Positions 30,575 to 39,889 of a stretch of 64,000 bases of DNA are shown here, piece after piece. The notes beneath the pieces were generated by a model. It was not told where the DNA came from. It saw only the letters and a program-made list of their open reading frames with translations, and made no database searches. The DNA comes from Burkholderiales bacterium (GTDB lineage: Bacteria; Pseudomonadota; Gammaproteobacteria; Burkholderiales; Burkholderiaceae_B), in assembly GCA_021299735.1 (NCBI GenBank), contig JAJTEM010000007.1:1-64000 (forward strand), written 5' to 3'. The stretch's first letter is position 1. Each line of letters begins with the position of its first letter. Position numbers and translations under genes: made by a program.

Positions 30575-31399
30575 TTAACGGGCCGGGAGGTAATCCATCG
30601 GGTCTACAGGCTTACCCTGCTTGCGCACTTCAAAGTGCAATTTTGGGCGATCGGTATCAGACTGCCCTGCTTCGGCTATTTTTTGGCCCTTGGTTACAGG
30701 CTCGCCTTCTTTCACCAACAAGGTTTTGTTGTGCGCATAAGCGGTTAACAAGTTGTTGTCGTGTTTCAGAATAATCAAGTTACCGTAACCGCGCAGCGCA
30801 TTGCCAGAATACACAACACGCCCGGCCTGAGAGGCCAAGACGGGGTCGCCTACCTTGGCAGCAATATCAATACCCTTGTTCACGCCCGCTTTGTAACCTT
30901 GGATGATATCGCCTGGATGTGGCCAGATAAAACCCAAAGTAACAGCCACAGGTGCAGGCGGCTTGATTTCAGGCACTGGCGTGGCCTCAACCGGCTTGGC
31001 ACCACCAGCCGGTGTAATCGGCGTGACTTCAACGCCCGTATCTTCAACCACAGTACCACTTGACGGTGAACTGGCCGCAGCGCCAGGCGCACCTGTCACA
31101 CGCAGTTTTTGACCAACAATTATTTTGCTGGGATCAGCAAGGTTATTCATGCGAGCAAGTTCACGCCAGTCCATGCCATTGTCAAGGGCAATGCTGTACA
31201 GGGTATCGCCGGCCTTAACTGTGTAAATGCCGTCGGCGCCTACCGCAGAGTCGGTAGAACGAGAGGGCAAACGGTCGATTACCGGAGCCTGGTTGCCTGT
31301 TGATGTACATGCAGCCAAAAGGGTCAGTGTGGCAAATCCTACTGCCAATGTACGTGTGTTCCCCAACCACGGGGTTTGAATTGATACGCCACGTTTCAT
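30575..31399 (-). CDS. nlpD: LysM/M23 lipoprotein NlpD
   Basis: A 274-residue lipoprotein (lipobox LLAAC) with one LysM domain (YTVKAGDTLYSIALDNG) and a C-terminal LytM/M23 domain. In the first zinc site the expected His is replaced (NKGIDIA instead of HxGxDIA), so the domain is probably inactive as an enzyme. This matches E. coli NlpD, which activates amidase AmiC during cell separation. The start overlaps the pcm stop codon (ATGA), fixing the N-terminus at 31399. Confidence 0.93.
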   Translation of the reverse strand: MKRGVSIQTPWLGNTRTLAVGFATLTLLAACTSTGNQAPVIDRLPSRSTDSAVGADGIYTVKAGDTLYSIALDNGMDWRELARMNNLADPSKIIVGQKLRVTGAPGAAASSPSSGTVVEDTGVEVTPITPAGGAKPVEATPVPEIKPPAPVAVTLGFIWPHPGDIIQGYKAGVNKGIDIAAKVGDPVLASQAGRVVYSGNALRGYGNLIILKHDNNLLTAYAHNKTLLVKEGEPVTKGQKIAEAGQSDTDRPKLHFEVRKQGKPVDPMDYLPAR

Positions 31400-32136
31400 A
31401 CGATGCGAGTTCCTTGTAACAGGGGTACGAATTTTACCAAGTCTTTTTTCTCTCGATGCCATTTATCGACCGCCAAACGGTCAACAATCACCAGATTTTG
31501 CTGATTTTGGTCAGCCACAGGCACAATAAGACGCCCGCCAATTTTTAACTGCTTCAGCAAGGCTTGTGGTATCTCCAAACCTGCAGCGGCCACAATGATG
31601 ACATCAAAAGGGGCTTGCGCGGGCAAACCCGCCAAACCATCACCATGAATCACGTTTACTTTTTGAAAACCCGCAAGTTTCAGGTTGCGCTGGGCCTTGT
31701 GGTACAACGCCTCAATTCGCTCTATGCTGACCACCCGCTTTGCAATATTGGCGAACACGGCCGCCTGGTAGCCACAACCCGCCCCAACTTCCAGCACATT
31801 GTCCAGTTCGGCGCGGCCATCCAGCGCATACTCCGCAAAACGGGCCACTGTAAATGGTCGAGAAATGGTTTGCTGATGCCCAATCGGCAAAGCTGCATCT
31901 TCATAAGCACGCGAAGCAAATGCTTCATCCACAAACAAATGGCGGGGCACAACGCCAATTACATCCAGCACACGCTGATTGACAATGCCCAGTGTTTTCA
32001 GTTTCTGCACCAAATGACCACGCGCGCGCTCAGAGGTCAGGCTTGAACCACCGATGCGATCAGGAATACGATCCAGTTTTCGTGCAGACTGGGTGATCAG
32101 CGCGGGTGCAGGCTTGAAGCGAGGCTTTTGATCCAT
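31396..32136 (-). CDS. pcm: Protein-L-isoaspartate O-methyltransferase
   Basis: Repairs isoaspartyl residues in aged proteins by SAM-dependent methylation. The SAM motif is LEVGAGCGYQAAVFA, and the PCMT signatures PRHLFVDEAFASRAYED and GQQTISRPF-like GHQQTISRPF are clear. I take ATG 32136 (MDQKPRF, 246 residues); a TTG at 32154 would overlap the surE end. The surE-pcm-nlpD order is the classical stationary-phase cluster, here without rpoS inside the window. Confidence 0.94.
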   Translation of the reverse strand: MDQKPRFKPAPALITQSARKLDRIPDRIGGSSLTSERARGHLVQKLKTLGIVNQRVLDVIGVVPRHLFVDEAFASRAYEDAALPIGHQQTISRPFTVARFAEYALDGRAELDNVLEVGAGCGYQAAVFANIAKRVVSIERIEALYHKAQRNLKLAGFQKVNVIHGDGLAGLPAQAPFDVIIVAAAGLEIPQALLKQLKIGGRLIVPVADQNQQNLVIVDRLAVDKWHREKKDLVKFVPLLQGTRIV

Positions 32137-32144
32137 TTTTTGTT

Positions 32145-32912
32145 TTACAGCCAATCGGCCAGGGTCTTCATTTGTTCGGTGTGCGTCAAGTCAGCTTTCA
32201 AAGGACTAATCGAAATTTTACCCTGCTTGACCGCATAAAAATCGGTGCCGGGGCCTGCATCTTTTGCCCCACCTGGGGGACCAATCCAGTAAACCGTTTC
32301 ATCTTTCGGGTTTTGCGTGGGAATTACCGGCTCGGCATGATGGCGTTTGCCAAGGCGAGTGCATTCATAACCCTGCATGTCATCGTAAGGAATCGGTGGA
32401 ATATTCACATTCAACAAGCAATGTTCAAGGCCAAGCTTGTTGTTCAAAAAACGATCCACAATCTCGGCCGCCACTCGGGCTGCGCTGTCAAGGTGCGCAT
32501 AACCTTTGCCTGCCAGCGAAAAAGCAATTGCCGGCAAACCACACTGAAAGCCTTCCATAGCAGCAGCCACAGTGCCTGAATAAATGGTGTCGTCGCCCAT
32601 ATTGGCGCCGTTGTTAATGCCAGACACCACCAGGTCGGGCCGCCTTTGAAGCAAACCGGTTACCGCCACGTGCACGCAATCGGTAGGCGTGCCATTCACG
32701 TAACGAAAGCCGTTGGCTGCCGTGCGTACGGTGAGTGGGCGATCAAGCGTTAGCGCATTGGATACCCCGGATCTGTCTTGCTCTGGCGCCATGACTTCCA
32801 GGTGAACGGTTTTGCCAAACCGTTCGAGCAAAGCACCATGCAAGGCCAAAATACCAGGGGCACTGTAGCCATCGTCGTTGCTGATCAAAATGTGTGGAAT
32901 GGTCAAGATCAA
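32145..32912 (-). CDS. surE: 5'/3'-nucleotidase SurE
   Basis: Metal-dependent phosphatase acting on nucleoside monophosphates, implicated in stationary-phase survival. The metal site [13 protein letters not shown] is at the N-terminus and [13 protein letters not shown] follows. It begins with TTG at 32912, overlapping the yaaA stop, or at a second TTG at 32906 that has better spacing from AAGGA. Length near 255 is normal. Confidence 0.95.
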   Translation of the reverse strand: MILTIPHILISNDDGYSAPGILALHGALLERFGKTVHLEVMAPEQDRSGVSNALTLDRPLTVRTAANGFRYVNGTPTDCVHVAVTGLLQRRPDLVVSGINNGANMGDDTIYSGTVAAAMEGFQCGLPAIAFSLAGKGYAHLDSAARVAAEIVDRFLNNKLGLEHCLLNVNIPPIPYDDMQGYECTRLGKRHHAEPVIPTQNPKDETVYWIGPPGGAKDAGPGTDFYAVKQGKISISPLKADLTHTEQMKTLADWL

Positions 32913-33679
32913 GCTTCCTTGCGTCGAAATACCCAGGTGTTTTCAGAAGATTCTTTAGCAGCAAAGGCATAACCCTCCACATTGAATTTTTTCAATTGCT
33001 CTACATCGGTAACACGTTGGTCAACAATATAACGAGCCATTAATCCACGCGCTTTTTTGGCAAAGAAGCTGATAATTTTGTACTGACCATTTTTGTAATC
33101 CTGGAACACAGGCTGCACCACACGTGCATTCAAAACCTTGGTATCAACTGATTTGAAATATTCATCGGAGGCCAGGTTAACCAGCACAGGGTTTTCTTTG
33201 CCAAGCTCTTTGTTCAGGGCGGGTGCCACAGTGTCTTTCCAATAAGCGTACAAATCTTTCCCTGCCGGGTTGGGCAATTTCGTACCCATTTCAAGGCGGT
33301 AAGGTTGCATCAAATCGAGTGGGCGCAAAATGCCGTATAGGCCCGAGAGAATTCGCACATGCTTTTGAGCAAAAGCCAGGCCGTCTTCATCCAGGGTTTT
33401 TGCATCAAACCCATCGTAAACATCGCCATTGAATGCCAGCAGTGCAGGCCTGGAATTTTTTTTGGTGAACTTGGTCGACCACTCGCTGTAACGCGTGGCA
33501 TTGAGTACACCCAGCTTGTCAGAAACTGACATCAGTTCGGAAATATCCGCCGGGCTCATGGGTCGGAGAATATTAACCAAGGCCGCAGCCTGCTCAACAA
33601 ATTGTGGCTGCGTACTGCTTGAAACGGACAAGGGTGTTTCGTAATCGAGCGACTTTGCGGGAGAAAGAACTACAAGCAT
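32909..33679 (-). CDS. yaaA: YaaA family peroxide-stress protein (DUF328)
   Basis: A 256-residue protein beginning [16 protein letters not shown], the hallmark of the YaaA family. In E. coli, YaaA lowers free intracellular iron during hydrogen peroxide stress and binds DNA. Length and ordering of motifs ([20 protein letters not shown]) are typical. It is transcribed away from lexA and overlaps surE by 4 bp. Confidence 0.94.
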   Translation of the reverse strand: MLVVLSPAKSLDYETPLSVSSSTQPQFVEQAAALVNILRPMSPADISELMSVSDKLGVLNATRYSEWSTKFTKKNSRPALLAFNGDVYDGFDAKTLDEDGLAFAQKHVRILSGLYGILRPLDLMQPYRLEMGTKLPNPAGKDLYAYWKDTVAPALNKELGKENPVLVNLASDEYFKSVDTKVLNARVVQPVFQDYKNGQYKIISFFAKKARGLMARYIVDQRVTDVEQLKKFNVEGYAFAAKESSENTWVFRRKEA

Positions 33680-33989
33680 GAATATGAATCACTTGGTTGT
33701 TACTACGGGTTCATTATCGCAGGATATGGCAGTTGAATCAGGGACAGGGTGATATGAAACCAGGAAAAATACCCAAAGTTAGGTATGCAATGGCGAGCCA
33801 AGTAGCAACTTGGTAAGGATGGCCGCGGATGCGACTTTGTCGCTCCGCTTTTGGCCGTGTCTCCCGAGGCTGTCTCTCCCGAAGATGAATGTGTTACCTG
33901 CTCCTGTGCCAAATTGGATTCAGGCAAATGTATTTGCAAGTTTTGAATTACTGTATATAATTACAGCATGTCAACTCGAGATTGGTGCC
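33680..33989. other. Divergent intergenic region between yaaA and lexA
   Basis: A 310-bp stretch. The right end holds the lexA promoter and SOS box. In the middle, at about 33826-33848, is a hairpin with arms GCGAC/GTCGC around TTT. Two open frames of under 80 codons cross the region, one on each strand, but they lack family similarity and a ribosome site, so I do not call them genes. No further structure was seen. Confidence 0.6.
33934..33966 (+). promoter_or_regulatory. lexA promoter with SOS box
   Basis: A sigma-70 promoter TTGCAA (33934-33939), 16-bp spacer, TATAAT (33956-33961). The operator CTGTATATAATTACAG at 33951-33966 overlaps the -10 box and differs from the gammaproteobacterial SOS consensus CTGTATATATATACAG at only a few inner positions. 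LexA bound here would block RNA polymerase, giving autorepression and damage induction of lexA, and of imuA-imuB-dnaE2 if co-transcribed. Confidence 0.92.
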
Positions 33990-34652
33990 ATGAAAGGTTT
34001 AACTGCTCGTCAACAAGAAATTCTGGATTTAATCCGAGACCAAATCAGTCAGTTTGGCAGACCGCCCACCCGCGCTGAAATTGCACGGCAGCTGGGCTTT
34101 CGTTCTGCCAACGCTGCGGAAGACCACCTACAGGCCTTGGCCAAAAAAAATGTAATTGCGCTTGATGCAAGCACATCGCGTGGAATACGCCTGCTGGGCG
34201 AATATGCAGAAGGTCTGGAAGAAACAGCCACCAAGGCCGCCGAACGCGCCGTTGAACAATTCATGCAACTGCCACTTATTGGCCGTGTTGCTGCAGGTAA
34301 CCCCATTCTTGCGCAAGAACATGTGGAAAAACAAATACCCGTTGATCCATCACTTTTTCCTGACAAGCCTGATTACCTGCTAAAGGTGCGCGGCATGTCC
34401 ATGAAAGACATCGGCATCATGGATGGCGACTTGCTGGCAGTAAAAAAAGTCAACACAGCCCGCGCGGGCCAGGTTGTGGTTGCACGGGTGAACGATGAAG
34501 TCACTGTAAAACGTTTTTTCCAAAAAGGCCATGTGGTTGAACTGCAAGCCGAGAACAGCGACTTCGCACCCATTGAAGTTGACCTGCGAACTGAAACATT
34601 CGCAATTGAAGGTTTGGCTGTCGGCCTGATTCGCCAGGGCCAATTGCATTAA
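33990..34652 (+). CDS. lexA: SOS repressor LexA
   Basis: Represses the DNA-damage regulon until RecA filaments stimulate its self-cleavage. The 220-residue protein has the winged-helix N-terminus ([24 protein letters not shown]), the cleavage bond Ala102-Gly103 in RVAAGNP, and the catalytic Ser137 (GMSM) and Lys174 (VTVKRF). I use ATG 33990; the frame is open further upstream but that part would span its own operator. The SOS box lies about 24 bases before the start. Confidence 0.97.
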   Translation: MKGLTARQQEILDLIRDQISQFGRPPTRAEIARQLGFRSANAAEDHLQALAKKNVIALDASTSRGIRLLGEYAEGLEETATKAAERAVEQFMQLPLIGRVAAGNPILAQEHVEKQIPVDPSLFPDKPDYLLKVRGMSMKDIGIMDGDLLAVKKVNTARAGQVVVARVNDEVTVKRFFQKGHVVELQAENSDFAPIEVDLRTETFAIEGLAVGLIRQGQLH

Positions 34653-34674
34653 AAAGCAATGTCAGGGGGTTGTT

Positions 34675-35412
34675 GTGTCGTTCGATCTTGCCAACATTCA
34701 CCCTGGCGTGTGGCGTGCCCACCAGCTTGCCAGCGACAACAGCGCCCGTATTTCCAGCGGCTTTGCTCAACTTGACCAACAACTGCCTGGCGGTGGTTGG
34801 CCTACCCGCAATCTGATTGAACTGCTCTTGAAGCACCATGGCATTGGCGAGCTTCGCTTTCTAATGCCCGTGTTGCGCAAGCTTACGCTGGAGAAAAAAA
34901 AGCTTGTGCTGATTGGTGCACCCTTGCTTCCGCTGACACCGGTGTTTGAACAGTTTGGCGTGGAACTGAATCAAGTCCATTTAATTCAAACCGACAAACC
35001 TCAAGACCGGCTTTGGGCCATTGAACAAGTGCTGCAAAGCGATTCCTTCGGTGCGCTTTTCATGTGGCTGCCTGAAGAAAAAACCTTGTGTAGCCCCACT
35101 GTGTTGCGCCGCTTGCAGTACCAAGCCACTCGTTCACAGGGTTTAAGTTTTGTATTTCGCCCCATTCGGGCACAAATGCAGCCCTCCCCGGCTTCGCTAC
35201 GCTTGTGCCTTACAGCGCAAAGTGCCAGCACCCTGCGAGTGCATTTAATTAAACGCCGGGGCCCTGTGCTTGAGCAAGCGCTGCTTATCGATTTGCCCAA
35301 ACCGCAAGGTGCTTTACCCGACACCCCGCACTCACAGGAGCTTGTTCGTGCGCTGGATCGCCCTCAGTTACAAACAACCCCGCAACCCACGCGAAGTCAG
35401 ATCGCAATTTGA
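34675..35412 (+). CDS. imuA: ImuA, RecA-like accessory factor for SOS mutagenesis
   Basis: A 245-residue protein of the ImuA/SulA-like family that cooperates with ImuB and DnaE2 in translesion synthesis. The N-terminus (HPGVWRAHQLA; GFAQLDQQLPGGGWP) is typical of the RecA-fold family, which has lost the full Walker A motif. GTG start at 34675 behind GGGGG. It begins 22 bp after lexA and overlaps imuB by about 65 bp. Confidence 0.92.
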   Translation: MSFDLANIHPGVWRAHQLASDNSARISSGFAQLDQQLPGGGWPTRNLIELLLKHHGIGELRFLMPVLRKLTLEKKKLVLIGAPLLPLTPVFEQFGVELNQVHLIQTDKPQDRLWAIEQVLQSDSFGALFMWLPEEKTLCSPTVLRRLQYQATRSQGLSFVFRPIRAQMQPSPASLRLCLTAQSASTLRVHLIKRRGPVLEQALLIDLPKPQGALPDTPHSQELVRALDRPQLQTTPQPTRSQIAI

Positions 35413-36709
35413 GGCCAATTCGCTGTTTGAATTGGCAGCGCATTACAGCCCGGTGGTGTGTTGGCGACAAGACCAGCACCATGAATATGTGGGTTGGCTG
35501 GTTGAAGTGCACAGCAGCTTCAGGTTGTTTGGTGGTGTACAGGCTTTGCTTTCGCAATTGTGGCAGGCCACAGAAGAATTTCCCGGTGAATTGCAACTGG
35601 CCAATCACCACACGGCCACTGGAGCCTGGTGGTTAAGCAAGTGCGCGCCTGCACGCAATGAAGAAGAATTTTTGGCAATGCTGAATTTTAATGAAAACAG
35701 CTTGCTGGCCTTGCCAATTTCAATTCTTGATTGCGACGCAAAGCTACAAACGACATGGCAACAATGTGGCTTTGCTCGCCTTGGCGATTTGCAACACTTG
35801 CCACGCGATGCATTTTTAAAACGCTTTGGTGCACAGGCACTGGCTGAACTTGATTCAGGTTTTGGTGTGCAAAACAAATTGGCGCCCACCACACTGGCAC
35901 ACCAACCCACGCGCACATTCGAGCAAGAAAAAGAATTGCCATTTCACAGCGACAGGCTTGACCTGATCGAACACCATGCACAAACCCTGCTTGAAGCAGT
36001 GTGCAACTGGTTGAAACAACAAAAACACGGCACACGTGAATTGCACTGGGCCTTTGTTCACACCCACGGCGAAGAAATTTTGTGCCTGAGAAGTGCGCAA
36101 GCCACCGATTGCCTTGAAACCTGGAAACGCTTGCTGCACCACCAACTGGGGCGAATGCAATTTCATGACAACATACGCAACCTTCGAGTGCAATGCACAC
36201 ACAGTGAATTGCTACCCAATATAAATAGCAGTTTTCTACCCGACCCCACGGAAGGCACACGAAACTGGAACAACACCTGCGACATTCTTCGTGCACGCTT
36301 AGGCGAACAAACCGTGCTATTTGCAGCCACAGAAAGCGACCCCAGGCCTGAATGCAGCATTGTGTTACAGAGCACACCAGTACAAAAACCTGCGAACACC
36401 GCATTTAAAAAAATTGAAAATCAACATGCCCCTGAATTAAACCATGCTGCTTTGGCAGCCAGCACGCCTCGGCCCTTGTGGCTGTTGCCAACGCCCAAGC
36501 CACTGCAAGGCAAAGCACCGAATTGGCAAGCAGGTGGCCCATGGCAATTACTCAGCGGCCCAGAGCGTGTTGAGTTTGGTTGGTGGGATGCCCAGCCCTG
36601 TAAACGTGACTACTACTGCGCACGCGATAGTAATTCAAGCCTGGTGTGGCTGTACCAAGACCTGCTTGAAGAAGACTCCCGCTGGTTTTTACACGGCTAC
36701 TTTGCCTAA
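35348..36709 (+). CDS. imuB: ImuB, catalytically degenerate Y-family polymerase homologue
   Basis: ImuB resembles Y-family polymerases but lacks the acidic active-site residues, and acts as a hub linking ImuA, DnaE2 and the sliding clamp. I choose GTG 35348 (RWIALSYKQPRNP), with CAGGAG seven bases upstream, giving 453 residues. The segment LVEVHSSFRLFGG is the typical degenerate palm motif. The start inside imuA suggests translational coupling. The gene ends 12 bp before dnaE2. Confidence 0.92.
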   Translation: MRWIALSYKQPRNPREVRSQFEANSLFELAAHYSPVVCWRQDQHHEYVGWLVEVHSSFRLFGGVQALLSQLWQATEEFPGELQLANHHTATGAWWLSKCAPARNEEEFLAMLNFNENSLLALPISILDCDAKLQTTWQQCGFARLGDLQHLPRDAFLKRFGAQALAELDSGFGVQNKLAPTTLAHQPTRTFEQEKELPFHSDRLDLIEHHAQTLLEAVCNWLKQQKHGTRELHWAFVHTHGEEILCLRSAQATDCLETWKRLLHHQLGRMQFHDNIRNLRVQCTHSELLPNINSSFLPDPTEGTRNWNNTCDILRARLGEQTVLFAATESDPRPECSIVLQSTPVQKPANTAFKKIENQHAPELNHAALAASTPRPLWLLPTPKPLQGKAPNWQAGGPWQLLSGPERVEFGWWDAQPCKRDYYCARDSNSSLVWLYQDLLEEDSRWFLHGYFA

Positions 36710-36721
36710 GGCACACCGAAC

Positions 36722-39700
36722 ATGAATTCCGCCACACAAGCTGCACCCAGTTTTGCCGAAGCACTGGCCTTGAGCAACTTCAGTTTTTTAAAAAGTGCCT
36801 CGCACCCCGAGGAACTGGTGCAACAAGCCAAATTATTGGGCTACAACGCAATTGGTATTGCCGATGAATGCTCGGTTGCCGGCATTGTTCGTGCACACCA
36901 GGCCGCCAAGGAATGTGGCATTCAATTGCTGGTGGGCGCACAATTTGTGTTTGCACACAACAGCCCATTCGCTGGCCAGCGAATTGCCCTGATTGTAAAA
37001 AACAAAACCGGCTACACCCACCTGTGCCGGCTAATTACACAGGCCCGTGGCCGTGCCAGCAAAGGCGACTACCAGTTCACGCGCGACGACCTTGCTGATA
37101 TTCCACCCGGCCTTCAGCTGCTGCTTGTGCCCAACGAGCGCAACAAAGAAAACTTTCCGGCCCTTCTAAGCTGGTGTGCCAAACGTTTCACTGGCCGCAT
37201 GCATGTAGTGTGCAATTTGCAGCACAGCGGGTTCGACAAAGCATGGCTGCGGCACCTGCAAGCCCTGGCCCATTTGCACCATGTTGAATTAATCGCAAGC
37301 AACCTGCCATTGATGCATTCAAGTGAACGCAAAAACCTGCACGATGTACTTACCTCCATTCGGTTAAGTTGCAATCTGAACGAAGCCAAACCTTTTCTGG
37401 AAACCAATGCGCAACGCTGCCTGCAACCCTTGCAAGTGCTTGCCCAAATTTACCCGAATACCTTGCTGGAACAAACCACTGCACTGGCCGCGCAATGTAC
37501 CTTTTCACTTGATGAATTGCGCTACCAGTACCCTCGGGAAATAAGCCCTGAAGGCCTTGAACCAGCGCAATACTTGCGCCAGCTTGTCGAAGAAGGGGCA
37601 AGCAAACGCTACAGCAACACAGTGCCTGCCAAAGTTCAAAAGCAAATTGAACATGAATTGCAACTGATTGAAGAACTGAAATTTGAAGCCTACTTTCTAA
37701 CGGTTTACGACATTGTGCGGTTTGCACGCTCGCGCAATATTTTGTGCCAGGGTCGTGGTTCTGCGGCCAATTCAGTGGTGTGTTATTGCCTGCACATTAC
37801 CGAAGTAAATCCCGACAAAATGGAAGTGCTATTCGAGCGTTTTATTAGCCGGGAACGCAATGAACCACCCGACATTGATGTGGACTTTGAACACTCACGC
37901 CGCGAAGAAGTAATTCAATACATTTATCAAAAATATGGCCGCGACCGGGCTGCATTGGCTGCCAGTGTGGTGGTGTACAGGCCCCGCTCCGCACTGCGTG
38001 ATGTGGGCAAAGCCCTAGGCCTTAATACTGTTTTGATTGAGCAACTTGCGAAATCGCAAGATGGTGGCTACAGCCGCAGCATGAGCGTAGACCACATGGT
38101 GCAGGCCGGCATTGATATTCGCCAAACCGCCATACAGCACTGCGTGCATTTGGCCGACGAACTGCTGGGTTTTCCGAGGCACCTGTCGCAACACACTGGC
38201 GGGTTTGTGATTGCTCGCGACAGCCTGACGGAACTGGTGCCAGTAGAAAATGCGTCCATGCCCGACCGCAGCGTGATTCAGTGGGACAAAGACGACCTGG
38301 ACGCCATGGGCCTGATGAAGGTAGACGTACTTGCGCTTGGCATGTTGAGCGCCATACGCATGACGCTGGACGAACTGCACAAAAAAGCCGGTGCCCCACG
38401 AACCCTGCATGCCATACCGCCAGAAGACAGTGCAACGTACGACATGATGTGCAAAGCCGACACCGTTGGGGTTTTTCAAATTGAAAGCCGTGCCCAAATG
38501 GGCATGCTGCCCCGCCTGAAACCACGCGAGTATTACGACCTGGTTATTCAGGTTGCAATTGTGCGGCCTGGTCCAATTCAAGGTGGCATGGTGCACCCGT
38601 TTTTAAAACGCAGGCAGGGCCTTGAAGCTGTGAACTATCCTTCTGACGCTTTAAGGCAGGCTTTGGGCCGAACACAGGGCGTACCTATTTTTCAGGAACA
38701 AGTCATGCAGGTGGCCATTCTGGCTGCCGGGTTTACACCGGGCGAAGCTGACGCTCTGCGCCGTGGCATGGCTGCATGGAAGCGCAAAGGTGGGTTACAC
38801 CAATTTTACGAGCGGGTGATTAATGGCATGTTACAACGCGGTTATACCCGTGAATTCGCTGAAAATATTTTTAAACAAATGGAAGGGTTTGGTGAATATG
38901 GTTTTCCGGAAAGCCATGCCGCCAGTTTCGCCCTGCTGGTGTATGCGTCAGCCTGGCTGAAATGCCACCACCCGGATGCGTTTTTGTGTGGCTTGCTCAA
39001 TGCGCAACCCATGGGTTTTTACGCGCCTGCACAATTAATTCAAGACGCACAACGGCACGGCGTGAAAGTTCTGCCCATCGATGTGCAATGCAGCGCGCTT
39101 GAATGTGCACTTGAAAACTCTCTTGAAACACAGCTAGGTAACAACACCCTGCTTCCCGTTCGTTTGGGCTTGAACCGGGTGAATGGCCTGAAACATGAAG
39201 CCGCTATTCGAATTGTTCGTACCCGCGAACAAGGTGTGTTTCAAAGCGTGGAAGACTTAACCAAACGCGCCCAACTCGACCGCGGCGACCTGCTCGCCCT
39301 GGCCGATGCCAATGCGCTAGAACAACTGGCCGGGCACCGCCGCCAAGCCGTGTGGCAAACCGCAGCAACCCAAACAAGTGGTGTTCGAAACAGCGCAAGA
39401 AATACAGACCTGCTGAGTAACACCCGCAGCAACGAAACACCGCTTGAATTGCCCAAAGCCAGCACACTGGAAGACATGTTGGCCGATTACCGCGCCACAG
39501 GTGCCAGCCTTCAACACCACCCTGTTTCATTTTTACGCAAGCAACTTGAGCCCTACAAAATAAAACAAGTTGAAGAACTGCGCACTTACCCAAACGGCAG
39601 GCTGGCACGTGCCTGCGGCATAGTTACGCACAGGCAACGCCCGGCCACAGCGCACGGCACCGTGTTTTTAAATCTTGAAGATGAAACCGGGAATGTGAAT

Positions 39701-39880
39701 GTAATTGTGTGGAACAGCTTGGCTGAAGAACAGCGGCAAGTGCTGCGCAATGCACAAATTATGGGGGTGTTTGGTATATGGCAACGCGAAGGTGAAGTGT
39801 GTAATTTGGTGGCGCGCAAGCTGGTGGACTACACTCACCTGCTTGCGCAACTGCAAACACCCTCACGCGATTTTAAATAG
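36722..39880 (+). CDS. dnaE2: Error-prone DNA polymerase DnaE2 (ImuC)
   Basis: C-family polymerase alpha-subunit paralogue that performs damage-induced mutagenic bypass with ImuA and ImuB. The 1052 residues include an N-terminal PHP domain (IGIADECSVAGIVRAH), the palm with catalytic carboxylates in PPDIDVDF, the fingers region GQGSAAN-like CQGRGSAANSVVCYC, a helix-hairpin-helix part, and a C-terminal OB fold (GTVFLNLEDETGNVNVIVW). It is shorter than replicative DnaE, as expected. It ends 9 bp from the convergent parE. Confidence 0.96.
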   Translation: MNSATQAAPSFAEALALSNFSFLKSASHPEELVQQAKLLGYNAIGIADECSVAGIVRAHQAAKECGIQLLVGAQFVFAHNSPFAGQRIALIVKNKTGYTHLCRLITQARGRASKGDYQFTRDDLADIPPGLQLLLVPNERNKENFPALLSWCAKRFTGRMHVVCNLQHSGFDKAWLRHLQALAHLHHVELIASNLPLMHSSERKNLHDVLTSIRLSCNLNEAKPFLETNAQRCLQPLQVLAQIYPNTLLEQTTALAAQCTFSLDELRYQYPREISPEGLEPAQYLRQLVEEGASKRYSNTVPAKVQKQIEHELQLIEELKFEAYFLTVYDIVRFARSRNILCQGRGSAANSVVCYCLHITEVNPDKMEVLFERFISRERNEPPDIDVDFEHSRREEVIQYIYQKYGRDRAALAASVVVYRPRSALRDVGKALGLNTVLIEQLAKSQDGGYSRSMSVDHMVQAGIDIRQTAIQHCVHLADELLGFPRHLSQHTGGFVIARDSLTELVPVENASMPDRSVIQWDKDDLDAMGLMKVDVLALGMLSAIRMTLDELHKKAGAPRTLHAIPPEDSATYDMMCKADTVGVFQIESRAQMGMLPRLKPREYYDLVIQVAIVRPGPIQGGMVHPFLKRRQGLEAVNYPSDALRQALGRTQGVPIFQEQVMQVAILAAGFTPGEADALRRGMAAWKRKGGLHQFYERVINGMLQRGYTREFAENIFKQMEGFGEYGFPESHAASFALLVYASAWLKCHHPDAFLCGLLNAQPMGFYAPAQLIQDAQRHGVKVLPIDVQCSALECALENSLETQLGNNTLLPVRLGLNRVNGLKHEAAIRIVRTREQGVFQSVEDLTKRAQLDRGDLLALADANALEQLAGHRRQAVWQTAATQTSGVRNSARNTDLLSNTRSNETPLELPKASTLEDMLADYRATGASLQHHPVSFLRKQLEPYKIKQVEELRTYPNGRLARACGIVTHRQRPATAHGTVFLNLEDETGNVNVIVWNSLAEEQRQVLRNAQIMGVFGIWQREGEVCNLVARKLVDYTHLLAQLQTPSRDFK

Positions 39881-39889
39881 AACCGGGAA

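Noticed and set aside
33703-33939. A 78-codon minus-strand frame between lexA and yaaA
   Set aside because: It starts near the lexA promoter, has no ribosome site and a composition unlike neighbouring genes; treated as non-coding.
33810-33989. An upstream extension of lexA by 60 codons
   Set aside because: It would put the SOS operator and promoter inside the coding region, and the extra residues do not match LexA.
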